Shown piece after piece: positions 46,767-59,618 of a DNA stretch of 64,000 nucleotides (the first letter of the stretch is position 1; every line of letters begins with the position of its first letter). Both the position numbers and the translations under genes were made by a program. The stretch covers positions 558,001-622,000 of the forward strand of contig JAWWNJ010000025.1 in assembly GCA_037176885.1 (NCBI GenBank). The letters run 5' to 3'. This stretch comes from Favolaschia claudopus. Its lineage: Eukaryota > Basidiomycota > Agaricomycetes > Agaricales > Mycenaceae. The notes under the pieces were generated by a model. It did no database searches, was not told the origin of the DNA, and saw nothing but the letters and a program-made list of their open reading frames with translations.

Positions 46767-48690
46767 TTGGTGTAGTATTGCGCAAGAGAAAGACAAGAAA
46801 GTCGAAGGGTATAAAGAGGCTGAAATACGCGGATCACGATGACGCTAATAAATGAGTATAGAACGGGTTTGTTTGGCCAACTCCGTCCATTTGAAACTCA
46901 AGTAAAGATCAGCAACTTATAGGCACAGTGGATTGTCAGAATTTTTTTGTAAGAACAGGGACAAGGTAGTGGTCGCTGCGTACGGTAGTTACGAAGTAGG
47001 TACAAAAGACATGAAAAGATGAGGGAGCAAAAGATAATAATTTTAACGATTATGAGATCATGGTCGACGGTGAACGGAAAGGAGAGCGGACTCGAAAGAA
47101 GGGAGGGCGCGGGGTGGCGTGGCATCAACGAAAGAGTCGATGGCAGAGCGACGGAAGCGGCGATGTCGGCAGAAAGTGTCGGCGACGACGTGGCGGGCGT
47201 AGCGGTGGGGAGGCGGACTTGAAGAAGTGAAAGGATCAGAGCCATTCCCAGGAACGCGCCAAGTAGAACTGGTGTATGATATTGAAAGAGACGACCGCCA
47301 GTGGATCATAGTCGGAGTTGAGACATTCGGTTTGTGCGAGCGTGTCGCCACGAGATGATAATGTCAAGTTTCTGAACAATACTAGTGTTGACCAAGACGA
47401 GGACGAGGACGGCGGAGGTAGGTGTGAGAGGGGCGGAACGGGTTGGTGGCGTAGGGACAGCGGTGGCCGCAGTACGTGAGCGGCAAGATACGCGGCAGAA
47501 GGGTGAAGAGAAGGACGGCGGACTGCAGAAACGGGGTGTCGTGGGGCAGGGTAGGAACGTGTTGGTGAGGTGGATCCGAGAGCAGGGTGTGAAAGCAAGG
47601 CGCAGAGGGTGGGGGATGCGAGGTGATTGTGATGTGTCGGAGCGGACTGTGCGGACAACGGCGGCGGCGGGGTGGTGCGTACAGTTGGTGAGTGTGATTG
47701 AATGGATGAGATGGTGGCGCAAGGAGAGTGATGTGAGGCGAAGGTGGACGAAGCGTGATCGAGAGAGAACGGGGCTAGAAGTTATCGTTAGTGCAGATTG
47801 CGAGGAGGCTAGGGAAGGGGCGTTGGAGTTCGGATCTGGCGGGAGCGGTGAGGCGGCGCTGTGGATGGGGAATTAGCGAGAGTAGAGGATTGAGGAGAAG
47901 GAATGGGGGACGCGTTGCGTGTTGGGCAGGCGGAGCTGAAGGGGGAGGGAAATGGACGAAGGAGAGACAACAACTCGAGGGAGATGACGGGAAGCGCAGG
48001 AGGCGGTAGTTGTTCGGGATCGACGGAGATTGCAGCGAAGCTGGGGATGGGGCGGATGGGAATGGGCTGGTGTTGCGAGTGAGAGGTAGAGTTACAGCGA
48101 TGAGATGATAGATCTAGACCGCGGGTGCGACGATGTATGTTTGCGAGAGAGTCCATAAGAACAATTGAGGCTTGGGCAGAATGATGCCATAGGAGCAGGA
48201 AGCCCAAGAGCGGCGGGGACGAGGCACATACGGGCAGCGACGGATTCCAATTTGCGCCACGGTTCAGCCCAATTTGGGTGTTGTGCATCATGGTGGTCAT
48301 TCCTACAATTCAACTCGTCGTTCTTCTGGGACGTCCGTTGAGTTGCGAGTTGGCGCCGCTAGTCGTCGTCGCTCCTCCGCGACCAAGTTGAAGAGGTTAA
48401 AGTCTTGGTTAAAGTGGTGGCGATGACGTGGTAAGAAGGCAGCACAACACTCCATAACAGACACCCACAACTCATTTCCAGCCAATTTCGACCTTGAAAT
48501 TCTTCTCAGATTCCCTTGATGTCGTCGATGGAAATCCGGGCGCAGAAATGGGCGTTTGAATGAATATTTTCTTACCGTGCAGTGCTGCTGTCGACGGTGA
48601 TGGGATTCCCGCGCCAAGCTAACACGCGTAAACAATTCCGCAGTCACCTTCAAGCTTTGTTTCTAACTACACTCTCCACTCTCCCTCAAT
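46767..48690. other. Strand-asymmetric region without a recognisable gene
   Basis: Purines dominate the plus strand and pyrimidines the minus strand over most of 47000-48300. This opens several overlapping frames on both strands. The translations are low-complexity (Ser/Pro/Leu-rich on minus, Arg/Gly/Glu-rich on plus) and match no family known to me. It may be non-coding or a fast-evolving gene on the minus strand. Confidence 0.4.
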
Positions 48691-49254
48691 ATGTTCTTCT
48701 TCCTCTCAATAGCAGCCTTCCTGCTCCTCCTCTTCCTCCGTACGTCCCCCTCTCCTCCCCATCCGTCCCCATTGTCTCACTCTCAAAACCTTTCCTTGTC
48801 GCAGTCGCCCTCCGCTACCGCGCCGCCCTCCTCCCCCACCTCCCCTCCCGCATCCGCGCCCTCCTCCCCCCGCTCAACGCCTATCAGCCCCTCGCCACCT
48901 TCTCCGACCAAATCAACGCCGGCATGTCCTCGTCCGACTTCGACATCGAAAGCAACATCCGCGACGGCGACGTCCGCACGGGCTTGGACGAGCAGGGCAC
49001 GCGGGAGGTTATGGAGATTATGCGCAGGGAGCGGGTTAAGTGCGTTGTTGCGTTTCGGATTCTTTCTATTTGAGATTCAATGAGGTGCTACATAGCTTCG
49101 ACCAAGCAAGGCTGATCAGGCACAACCGCATTCTTGCCCAGAATGGCATCGATCCTTCGGGTGCGTCTCATTATTTCTACTTCCATGCCTTCTGCTTACT
49201 GTTCGCCGTGTCCCAGGCATGCCCATGGACTCGAAAGCCATCACTCGTCTTTAA
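48691..49254 (+). CDS. UPF0357 family protein, single N-terminal membrane anchor
   Basis: Four exons joined by short introns. The N-terminal MFFFLSIAAFLLLLFL is a membrane anchor or signal. The rest reads ALRYRAALLPHLPSRIRALL, ATFSDQINAGMSSSDFDIES, DGDVRTGLDEQGTREVMEIM, NFDQARLIRHNRILAQNGID and finally PSG joined to MPMDSKAITRL. The last part matches the conserved C-terminal motif of UPF0357 (F-D-x-A-R ... N-G-I-x-P-x-G-x-P-x-D-x-K), a fungal family of unknown function. Length, about 120 aa, is typical. The introns start near 48740, 49039 and 49159, and the last ends with CCCAG before GCATGCCC. Confidence 0.85.
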
Positions 49255-50174
49255 CCTGTGTATCTGCTCTGCGCACCCTGCTCGCTATCCTCGCTCTCTT
49301 TCCTCTTGGTCTTTCTCATCTTGCATTGGAACGTTTTCTGTACTCACAATCTGTACTAGTCCCCCGTATGTATCTAGTACAACTATCTACTCTACCATTT
49401 ATCATTAAAGCGCTCAACCATTCCTTGGACCCCCCGCGCACACGCAACACCCGCCAACCTCTTGGCGTTGTCTTTGAATGTGACGGTTCGCTCGCAACAG
49501 CTGGCCGTGGCCTACACAAATCGACGATTATCATTCACCGCCCTTCCTCATCAATCATCCTGTGGCCCTCATACTTGTGTACCCCATCATCGAAAGCCGA
49601 GCCCCCCCCCTTGTCTCGGCCTCGCAACTTCGCACCGACTTCTATTTCTCAACGTTGCCTCGACGCCAATAGGTATCGCTGTCACCACTGCCCTGCTTGG
49701 CAACCCTCCCGAGCCCCGCTTCGCTTCGTTTTCACCTTGCCTCCTACCTGTCGAGTCGCTCCTCAATCGTCTGGGCTGTTTGCTGCATCTACCTCTTACT
49801 CACACAGCATATATAATCGCCAGTGCAGACCGACTGACTCAAAGTCCCACAAATGAATATCTTTCCAGCTGCCTCGCAGAATGTCCCCGATTCGCGAACG
49901 GTCGGCTGCGAGGGAGCTGAGCATGTTGTGCAAGTTGAAGCACTTAAGGTCTCAATCACTGGCACGCCGCGGCAAGCTCAGCCAATGGCGATGATGGTCA
50001 CCGAAAATTGGTTCCTCTATTTTGCGAGCCTCTTCCTCGCAAGTCTCTCGGGCAGATTTCGACACCATTGATCTCTATTCTCGACATGTTAACGTTTCTC
50101 ATCAGTCCTTATTCGAAAACGCGGGTTCGCCCTTTGCTATTCATACAAGTCCAATTGCAATACAAGCACTACTA
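49255..50174. other. Intergenic region without a recognisable gene
   Basis: A C-rich plus strand gives two overlapping long frames (49134-49856 and 49462-49920) with no recognisable motif, the first overlapping the end of the UPF0357 gene. They are probably chance frames. Confidence 0.4.
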
Positions 50175-52301
50175 CTACGCCTTGGTAGCTTGCAACTCAG
50201 GTACATCCAACGGTACCAGCGGCACGAGCTGGAACACACACTGACAATCCGCGACATTCATTACTCCTTGTATTCGCACTACTTCTTCCTTTTCCTTTTC
50301 CACCGCCGAAACTCGCCCCCGACCATCCCACAGACAACGCACGTCTTCACCAGGAATAATCTGTACAAGACGCCCCGTCCCCAAGTCACGCACTTCGATG
50401 AAATTAACATCAAACAAGAGAAGGTAGGGTGCTTGGAGGACAGCTCGTTTCACGTTTCCTGCGGACATTTTTATTTAGCAAGGGAGGATACACACATACA
50501 TAAAACAAGACAAACGCACCCTCCCATTCGACAGTGCACACTGATCTTGTGGTGCTTGGATCACCGTGTTTGGTCACATACAAGCCAAATTCTGATCAGG
50601 ATATTGCATCAGAATATCACTTATTTAGAGCGGTAAAAATGAACTCACCATTGAAGCACAGAAGGAATTCCTCGCCCTCTCTGACTCGGAACGCCCCTAT
50701 AGGACGACAAGTCTTCATCCGCTTGACGAGCTGCCTGTCCAACTGTTCTCGAGGCGGAATAGTCACGCTTTTGAAACTGCAGGCCCAAAGGTCATGATCA
50801 GAGCTGGGTGGGTCACCGAACAAAGCTATATACACCTACTCCGACAAATCCATGACCTCAAAGCCCGACGTGGTCATTATGACAATCCTCGCTTTCAGAA
50901 ACACGAGGTCGAAAGTTTCGGCTTCCAAGAAAAAGTCTTTGTAAACGCGGAACCATTCTGATATCGGCGACTCAGAGGGGCTTCCCATAACAGTCGAGGC
51001 TTGGGGTCGCTGATTGATTTTGTCGGGAATCGGTTCCAGGATACGAAAGATCGAGTCGTTCTAGATTAGATCAGATCGATGTGAGCGTCACATCCAGCGG
51101 CAGAAAATGAAAACTGAGGCGAACAGCTCTCTTCTTCATGAATGCCACCAAGATACGGCCTTGCAAGTTGCCCGCGACGAAGAACTGCGCATTATTTCCC
51201 AACTTTTGCGGTGTCAGGTCGAGATTCGCATTCGGTGGCGACGATGGAGCCAACGCCTCGATGTGGTAGGCAAATAGTGTCTGATAATGTGTTTAGGACC
51301 TGTTTTAGGATAATGTTGCAAAGAAAGTGTATCTATCTACCTCATTGGCCAGGACAAGAAAAACCCCGAAGTCCTCGACGACCGCGAGCTGTGTGACCAT
51401 TTGCAAGTCAAGAACTCGTTTCACAGCTGGAACCCATCATTCAGAAACATCCATTTAGCATAGTGAACACTCACAATGCAGTCCAGGGCGGGAACCGACC
51501 CACACGCCATCCGTGCCCCCAATAGCCATGAGCGCTCGCCCGTCCGGGGTGTCTATAAACCAAATTATTGCCCGTCAAGCAAAGCTGCAGGTATTGCAAT
51601 GCAACACGCACTGAACGGCACCGAACAAGTAATCTTCCCCGTCAAGGACTTATCTAACGTATCGGCGTTCAAGAGCATCTCGACCTCAAACACCTTGTTG
51701 GATGATTCCTGCACGACGCGGCGCAGGCTCAAAGCTTCCACCAATTTCCGCTGCCACTCTGTTCGAACCTGGGCCGTATTGGCATACAGCACATACGATC
51801 CTCCAGCACGCGCGTTGTGGTGTATCGTGCAGGGAAAAACATCCGTCGGCGCTTCAGCAACGCCGCGCAATTTGTTGAGAAGACCCGGACTGCTTTGTTG
51901 CACAGGCGGATCGGTGAAATTCACAAGGGTCAACAATTCCAATGGAATGGGTCTTTTGATGACATGATATTGGGTAGCGCCGTCTGTTTCTTTCGATTCG
52001 GTGATCACCACTGCGATTCCATGAACCCTCTGGCCAAATCAAAGATAAAAGTACCCTTACAGTAGCTATCGAACAATAAGACAAAGACTTCGGTCCACGT
52101 CCGGCCCCGAAGTTGCATGGAAAGTGTGCCGGTATGCAGCAGCGAACGATTATCATTCGAGAGGTCCAGATCCTGTGTGAAGATTGAGTGGGGCAGATCC
52201 TCGGTTTGACGATGAGATGCATACGATGAATTCACCGGATTTGAAAACAATATTCGAATGATAGCGCTGCAGCTCAACAAGCTTCTCTGGCGGGGAACTC
52301 A
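50175..52301 (-). CDS. PH-CNH protein related to Rho1 GEFs (ROM2 type) but without a DH domain
   Basis: In full-length fungal Rho1 GEFs the order is (DEP)-DH-PH-CNH. Here translation starts MSSPPEKLVELQRYHSNIVF, and a 52-nt intron joins KSGEFI to DLDLSNDNRSLLHTGTLSMQ. The PH-like domain follows (RTWTEVFVLLFDSY, GATQYHVIKRPIPLELLTLV, RTEWQRKLVEALSLRRVVQE). The CNH domain then runs to the stop: DGRALMAIGGTDGVWVG, VLDLQMVTQLAVVEDFGVFL, RPIGAFRVREGEEFLLCFNG, YLLLFDVNFIEVRDLGTGRL and VQIIPGEDVRCLWDGRG. Upstream of the ATG is a pyrimidine-rich leader, and the TPT1 stop is only 183 bp away, so no DH domain fits. About ten introns are implied and their limits are approximate. It may be a regulatory or partial duplicate of a ROM2 gene. 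Confidence 0.8.
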
Positions 52302-52484
52302 TTTTGCGTGAAAAGCTAGAGAGTCAAGGGTGGACGAGAAGAGAGACGATAAAGCATGAATTGAGCAGTGCGCGTTAAGTACAAGAGATCAGAACGCCCG
52401 GTACACAGCAATACGCGCTGCAGCGCCTTTCCAAACGGGTCGGGGACGAATGACCGATGGTTCATTCGCGCGTATACTGCACCT

Positions 52485-53491
52485 TCACACGTCATTACCC
52501 GTCTCCGTCACTTGTTGAGGCAAGGCCAGTGAAGCTGCAGAGCCACTTGAGAGCCACCCCGGCATTGGACCAACACCGTTGACTTCGACCCTACCGAAAA
52601 AGCGAGGCTCGAGAAATCCCGTCTCGTTTCCCGGAGTAAGAACCACGTCGTTACCCGAGAGGTAAAAAGCGAGGCCGGCGTCGATGGCGCGCGCGACGTC
52701 GATGAAAATGAACACTTCAGACGATACACGCATGCCTGGCAGAGCTCCGGGTAAGCTACCCAGGAGATGTACACAAGGGATGAGATACACTTACCGCTTA
52801 TAACTTCACCCGTTATACTCTGGGCGAAGTGAATATGGTTCCGGGACATACGCGATAGGCCTTGCTTGCCTACACAAAATTAGGCTCAATGAGAGCACTG
52901 AGGGAAGGAGACGAACAGATGGTATTCCACGCATTCATTGTGGTGCCATGAACGGCCATGGTAATTTGCCAGGCTGCATGAAGGCGGGTCAAACCGCCTA
53001 GCACATGCTAAACGCGGTTCAGGATTGGAGCTGGAATGAACAATATCAAGACCAACGGGTATGGAATGTCCCTGGTTTGCACGAACAAACCACACTTCCC
53101 TCCCATTGCACGGTTGTTTTGAAAGCCGATAACGTTCCTTGGGATCGTTCCGCACAATCGTTTCCAGCTTGTCAAAGTCCAGTCCTTGCAGCGAGCGATG
53201 CTTCAACTGACTGCAGATTTGAGAACCATAAAGGAAAGAAGAATATACGATACTTACCAGAGCCTCAACCTCGACATAACCGTCACTGCGAATACGCAAA
53301 CCAGCCTTTGTTGCGCCGTGTCGCAAGAGGTAGGACAATTCGCGCGATAGCCACATCATTTCCGTGCCTCGTTCTGGACTAGGTCTTCCAGGCCATGGCA
53401 GATGGGGTGCTGAAGGTACCTTCCTCGAGTACGATTTAGATAACAGTGGGAGGTGCAGCCGACATGATGGTGGTCGGAAATGTCGAAGCAT
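52485..53491 (-). CDS. TPT1: tRNA 2'-phosphotransferase TPT1
   Basis: Family role: removes the 2'-phosphate left at the splice junction of tRNAs, transferring it to NAD+. The four conserved motifs are visible: LSRELSYLLRHGATKAGLRI (Arg, His), WFVRANQGHSIP (Arg), MAVHGTTMNAWNTI and GKQGLSRMSRNHIHFAQSIT (Arg). VFIFIDVARAIDAGLAFYLS and LEPRFFGRVEV end the domain. Introns of about 50-65 nt join these pieces. The start is uncertain: the frame is open from ATG 53491, which would add a 44-residue Arg/Pro-rich extension, while MMWLSREL (ATG about 53361) fits the usual family start. A diverged paralogue lies at 32481-33463. Confidence 0.88.
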
Positions 53492-53640
53492 ACAACATAC
53501 GTAAGCATTGGTTTGAGGGCGTCAGGTCTATAACGAGTTATCGAGTTTGAGTCTGTGCAAGTGACTAGGCGTCAGGTTCGGTTGAGAGCAGTTGTGTCCA
53601 ATTAGTACATCGATAAGTTACAATGACATCTAACAAGTAG

Positions 53641-55959
<2,319 letters not shown>

Positions 55960-56402
55960 AGCAAGCTTCAGATAGAATAGTGAATCTTGTCCAGAGTTCC
56001 TTGCAGGCCAGAAACGACGAGGGAAACGCGCGGTTTCGCCTGATAGGAACTGTCGTCTTCGGAATTCGCGACGAGATAAGGCGCAGTCGAGCCCCGCGCT
56101 TGAAAGCTTCCAGAAGGCCGAGACGAACGAAGCTTGCAGCGACTAGAGCGTAGGTGGCAGTCTCGACGTCGAGGCGTACGATGACCAGGAAATCAGTGGC
56201 GGTGTGCGGGGGTCCTTGGCCGCGGTAACGATAACTTGTCATCTCCCCTCACGGAACCGGCACTCAACTATAAGATATGGGCGATTGTACGAAACGACGC
56301 TCACAGTGGCTGGCATGACAGTGAATGAATATCAAATACTATTGTAGGTGTCTCCATGTAGAAATAACTAAAGAATGAAACGAGGCAGTATGCGCATGGC
56401 CC

Positions 56403-57867
56403 TCAAACACGCTCAGTGGTTCTGATGTACTCCTTTCCGTGAACTACCGATGAGTTAGAACTCGTATCGACGACGACAGGAGCGGCAGAGGCGGCAGGGC
56501 CGTTACGGCGATGCAGGGCCAGGATGTCATAGAACTCGCGACGGTCCTGGGGAACCACTTTAGGCAGAAACATGTTTGAGAAACTGCACCGGGAAAAAGA
56601 GAAAACGAAGCGCATACCTCGGTCAGAGTCGTAGAACATAAATTCGTAGAAGAGATATGCGAGGATTGTGGCGGGAATATTGGTAAGCGCTGCAATCGCG
56701 GCATATCCGGACCTTCCAGCAGCTACATTATTATCAGTTTTCGTGCTTCACAGGTAAACCAGAGACGGCAGCTCACCATCGCGGCCCCAGATTGTCATAG
56801 CTGCAAATCGTCCTCCCAGGTCGCGCGCACTGTTAGCGGCAAGGCCGTTGGGCGTGAAACCCCAGATGACGGCGGCACTGCGAGTCAGATCAGTCTAATA
56901 TATGGTTGGAAAAAAAAGGAGGGAGGGAACATACTAAGCCATAGCGATGAGGACAGGCGCCATGGATGGGGGTACAAGAGCGTTGCTGGGGTCGAGACAA
57001 CCGAAGATGACCGTTGCAATGAAGAAGTCCTGCATTGAGCGTGATTCTTCACTTTTGTGGACAGAACAAGAGGCAGAACGTACGGAAACAAATTCGTTGA
57101 GGAATGCTAGGCCAAGGCTTGCGGTAGGGGAAACGTAGAACGCAAAAATTCCGGCAGGGCCTTGAGGCGTGTATTGAATAGCTGCGAGGGTAGGAGGTGG
57201 AAGGGCGGTCTCGACAGCCTTGATGAGAGTGCTCCATTGAGCGTAGACGAGGAGGCATGCTATGTAAGCACCAAGGATTTGCGAGACTATATACCTGGTG
57301 GACATTGAGTATTTCACATATTGAGATGAGATAAACTAACCGAGCGCCTTTGAGCGGGGGAAAGCCCTTGAAGAGCATCTCGACAATTGTGATACATGGA
57401 TTGAAATGTCCCCCAGACGTCCCGGTACAGATGGTGATAGCGAGCATAATGCCCGCCGCATATCCCAGACCAATTTGAAGAACAGCTACTGGCATGTTGG
57501 AATGGTCGAAACGCGAGAATGAATCGACGCACAAGACAAACCCTCCTCTTGGGAGAGGGACCCAATCACAAAGGAAGCTGTGGAACCAATACCGGGGTAG
57601 CAGCTGAGATGATATCAACATACAATCTGCAAATCAAGTACAGAATTACGCACTACATGAACACGCCCATCTAGCACAGTGTTAACAAATATAACGGTAA
57701 AATTCTCGATGAAGACGTACTGCTTCAGCCGCGCACTCGGCGAGCCAATGAATCTTTCTGTTCTTCAAACGCTCCCAAGCTACCAGATATCTCGGACGAG
57801 GGACCACATCGGAAACATAAACAACACGTTTTGCGTTGGAGCTTGAAAAAGGTATCTTGCTAGCCAT
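56403..57867 (-). CDS. Aquaporin-like channel (MIP family) with altered NPA motifs
   Basis: Family role: water or small-solute pore in membranes. MASKIPFSSSNAKRVVYVSD and the N-terminal helix (RLKNRKIHWLAECAAEA) lead into the pore: QIGLGYAAGIMLAITICTGT, SGGHFNPCITIVEMLFKGFP, YIVSQILGAYIACLLVYAQW, DFFIATVIFGCLDPSNALVP and VIWGFTPNGLAANSARDLGG. The first NPA is NPC and the second is NSA. Both keep the pore Asn but replace Pro or Ala. In canonical aquaporins these loops set water selectivity, so solute range may differ. The C-terminal tail is hydrophilic. Introns at about 57296-57342 and elsewhere are GT-AG. The stop is at 56403. Confidence 0.88.
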
Positions 57868-59395
57868 TGTGTTGAAGAAGAGAAAGGTAAAGCACTGTAT
57901 TTTGCTTCATTGCGCTCACTGTGTTATTTATAAGCACGCCGCTTCATGGACAATCACCCGAGCGTGTAAAGGTTAACCGAGCCGTGGAAAGGATTTGCGC
58001 TCGCCAAGACGTGTATTACTATAATGGGTAGGGGTTCGTACTTACATCCAATGCAGTCGATTCCTCGACCATTCTTTGTACGATAAACGATTCCAAGTGA
58101 AAGAGGCTACGAAGAGGTTCAGATGAGATTTCCCGCGCAAATCAAGGTCGCGTAAATATACGCACATCGTTGCCCATCATGAATGGTCCTTCGAAGTGGC
58201 ACTTGCAAGTTGAACAATTCATTCCATCCGGAAATGGTACCGGAAACGCAGCAGCAGATCGCGGGATCACGAGTCGTGACCGGAGTGAATCCGTAGTATC
58301 AAGCGAGGCACGCCCCAATTTCTTCAGCTGCGCAATGAAACCGGCGCGGTGTGCCACACCAATCAGAAACACTTCGTTCGATACCGGAGGGACAACCCGC
58401 CACTCCTATAAGCAGCGAAAGTCCTCCGGAACGCCGAATATTCTGGCGACTAAACACCTCCGAAGTGCGGGTAGTCGGCCCACGAAGCATATGAGGCGAG
58501 GCCGGCAGCACCGCCGAATACCAGCACTGCGTCCACAAGAAAAAGGCCGCACCTGTACCACTGCTGCGCCTTTTAAAGTGGCGAGCGGATTTTTGCCATT
58601 GTAATCCCAAAAAAGGTTGAAGAAACCTGACCACAACAAGAGGCACTTCCCATACAGCGAATATCACAGGATTGCGGCTGATTGCGGCTGTGGAGCTGTG
58701 TCCCTAACCTTTCTCTCGCTCCCCGTATCACACGCTTGGAAGTTCGGAAAGTCCCAAAGAGACGCGAGCCGGAGGACACTATTTGACATGAGACTCAAGA
58801 GTATGTTGCCTACCATTTGTGAATGGTACACTGAGCAAGAACTTTGGAGATGGTTCAACATGCGGAAATGCCAGGGAGTGGACTGAGCAAGGGCTTTCGG
58901 ATTGCTTTCGGAGGAAACGAGCAAGTGTGACATTGCGTCACGAGAGTCACGAGTAATCGCACTGCCGCATTTGCTTGCTCAATTTGGAAGTCATTTCGAT
59001 CCGCGTCTAAGTATTTGGAATGATGAATTTCCGAATCCCCACAGCTGCGCTCACAATTTCCTGACGCGACGCTTTCAGTATATAGTCCTCACTTTTAGCG
59101 TCTTGATATTCTGGTTGAAACTTCGGCTTCCATGCTAATATTAAGGCCTAAGAATAGTACTTTGCCCACTTGACTCTTGAGCCTCTCCCTCGACCAGGGC
59201 CTCTGCTGTCAGGTTGCAAAAAGTGAATAAGTTCTTGGCTTCTGCGCTAAATCTGCGCAGTCCTCATCTGCTGCAGAATTAGCGCAGTCCTTATCTGCAC
59301 ACCAGGCTCCAGCATCCTGAAACGTTGCTGGGACAGAGCTCTGAATCTATTATTCAGACCTTAGTCAGATACTTGTGCAATTGAACGTTGACATC
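57868..59395. other. Intergenic region without a recognisable gene
   Basis: The interval 58142-58900 has overlapping frames on both strands without family motifs. At 58673-58692 the 10-mer GATTGCGGCT occurs twice in tandem. At 59248-59305 an imperfect direct repeat (GCGCAGTCCTCATCTGC, GCGCAGTCCTTATCTGC) lies upstream of the tRNA. Confidence 0.4.
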
Positions 59396-59477
59396 GGCCG
59401 TCTAGCTCAGTTGGTTAGAGCGTCGTGCTAATAGCAAGTTAACGCGAAGGTCTTGGGTTCGACCCCCACGATGGCCA
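59396..59477 (+). tRNA. tRNA-Ile (anticodon AAU) with 8-nt intron
   Basis: The acceptor stem GGCCGTC pairs with GATGGCC. The D-arm is GCTCAGTTGGTTAGAGC (A box TAGCTCAGTTGG), and the T-arm includes GGGTTCGACCCCC (B box GGTTCGACC). The anticodon stem TCGTG/CGCGA holds the loop C-T-A-A-T-A, interrupted after position 37 by GCAAGTTA (59434-59441), then A38. Spliced length is 74 nt; CCA is added post-transcriptionally. A TTTTT run about 25 nt downstream could be the terminator. AAU is modified to IAU and reads AUU/AUC/AUA. Confidence 0.95.
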
Positions 59478-59618
59478 TGACATCCCATATCAACAGTCTT
59501 TTTCTTTCTTTCTTTTGTTGGTAGGTACCCGACTATTCCCACGTTTTGTCTGTTCGTCTGACTTCTCCCATTTCATTCGTTCTATCTCAACCCACTTTTT
59601 GTTTAACACTACACAGTG

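Noticed and set aside
49134..49920. Long plus-strand frames (240 and 152 aa) after the UPF0357 gene
   Set aside because: They overlap each other and the UPF0357 exon, and are Ser/Pro/Leu low-complexity with no family match.
58142..58886. A possible gene between the aquaporin and the tRNA
   Set aside because: The frames are short, overlap on both strands, and could not be joined into a recognisable protein.
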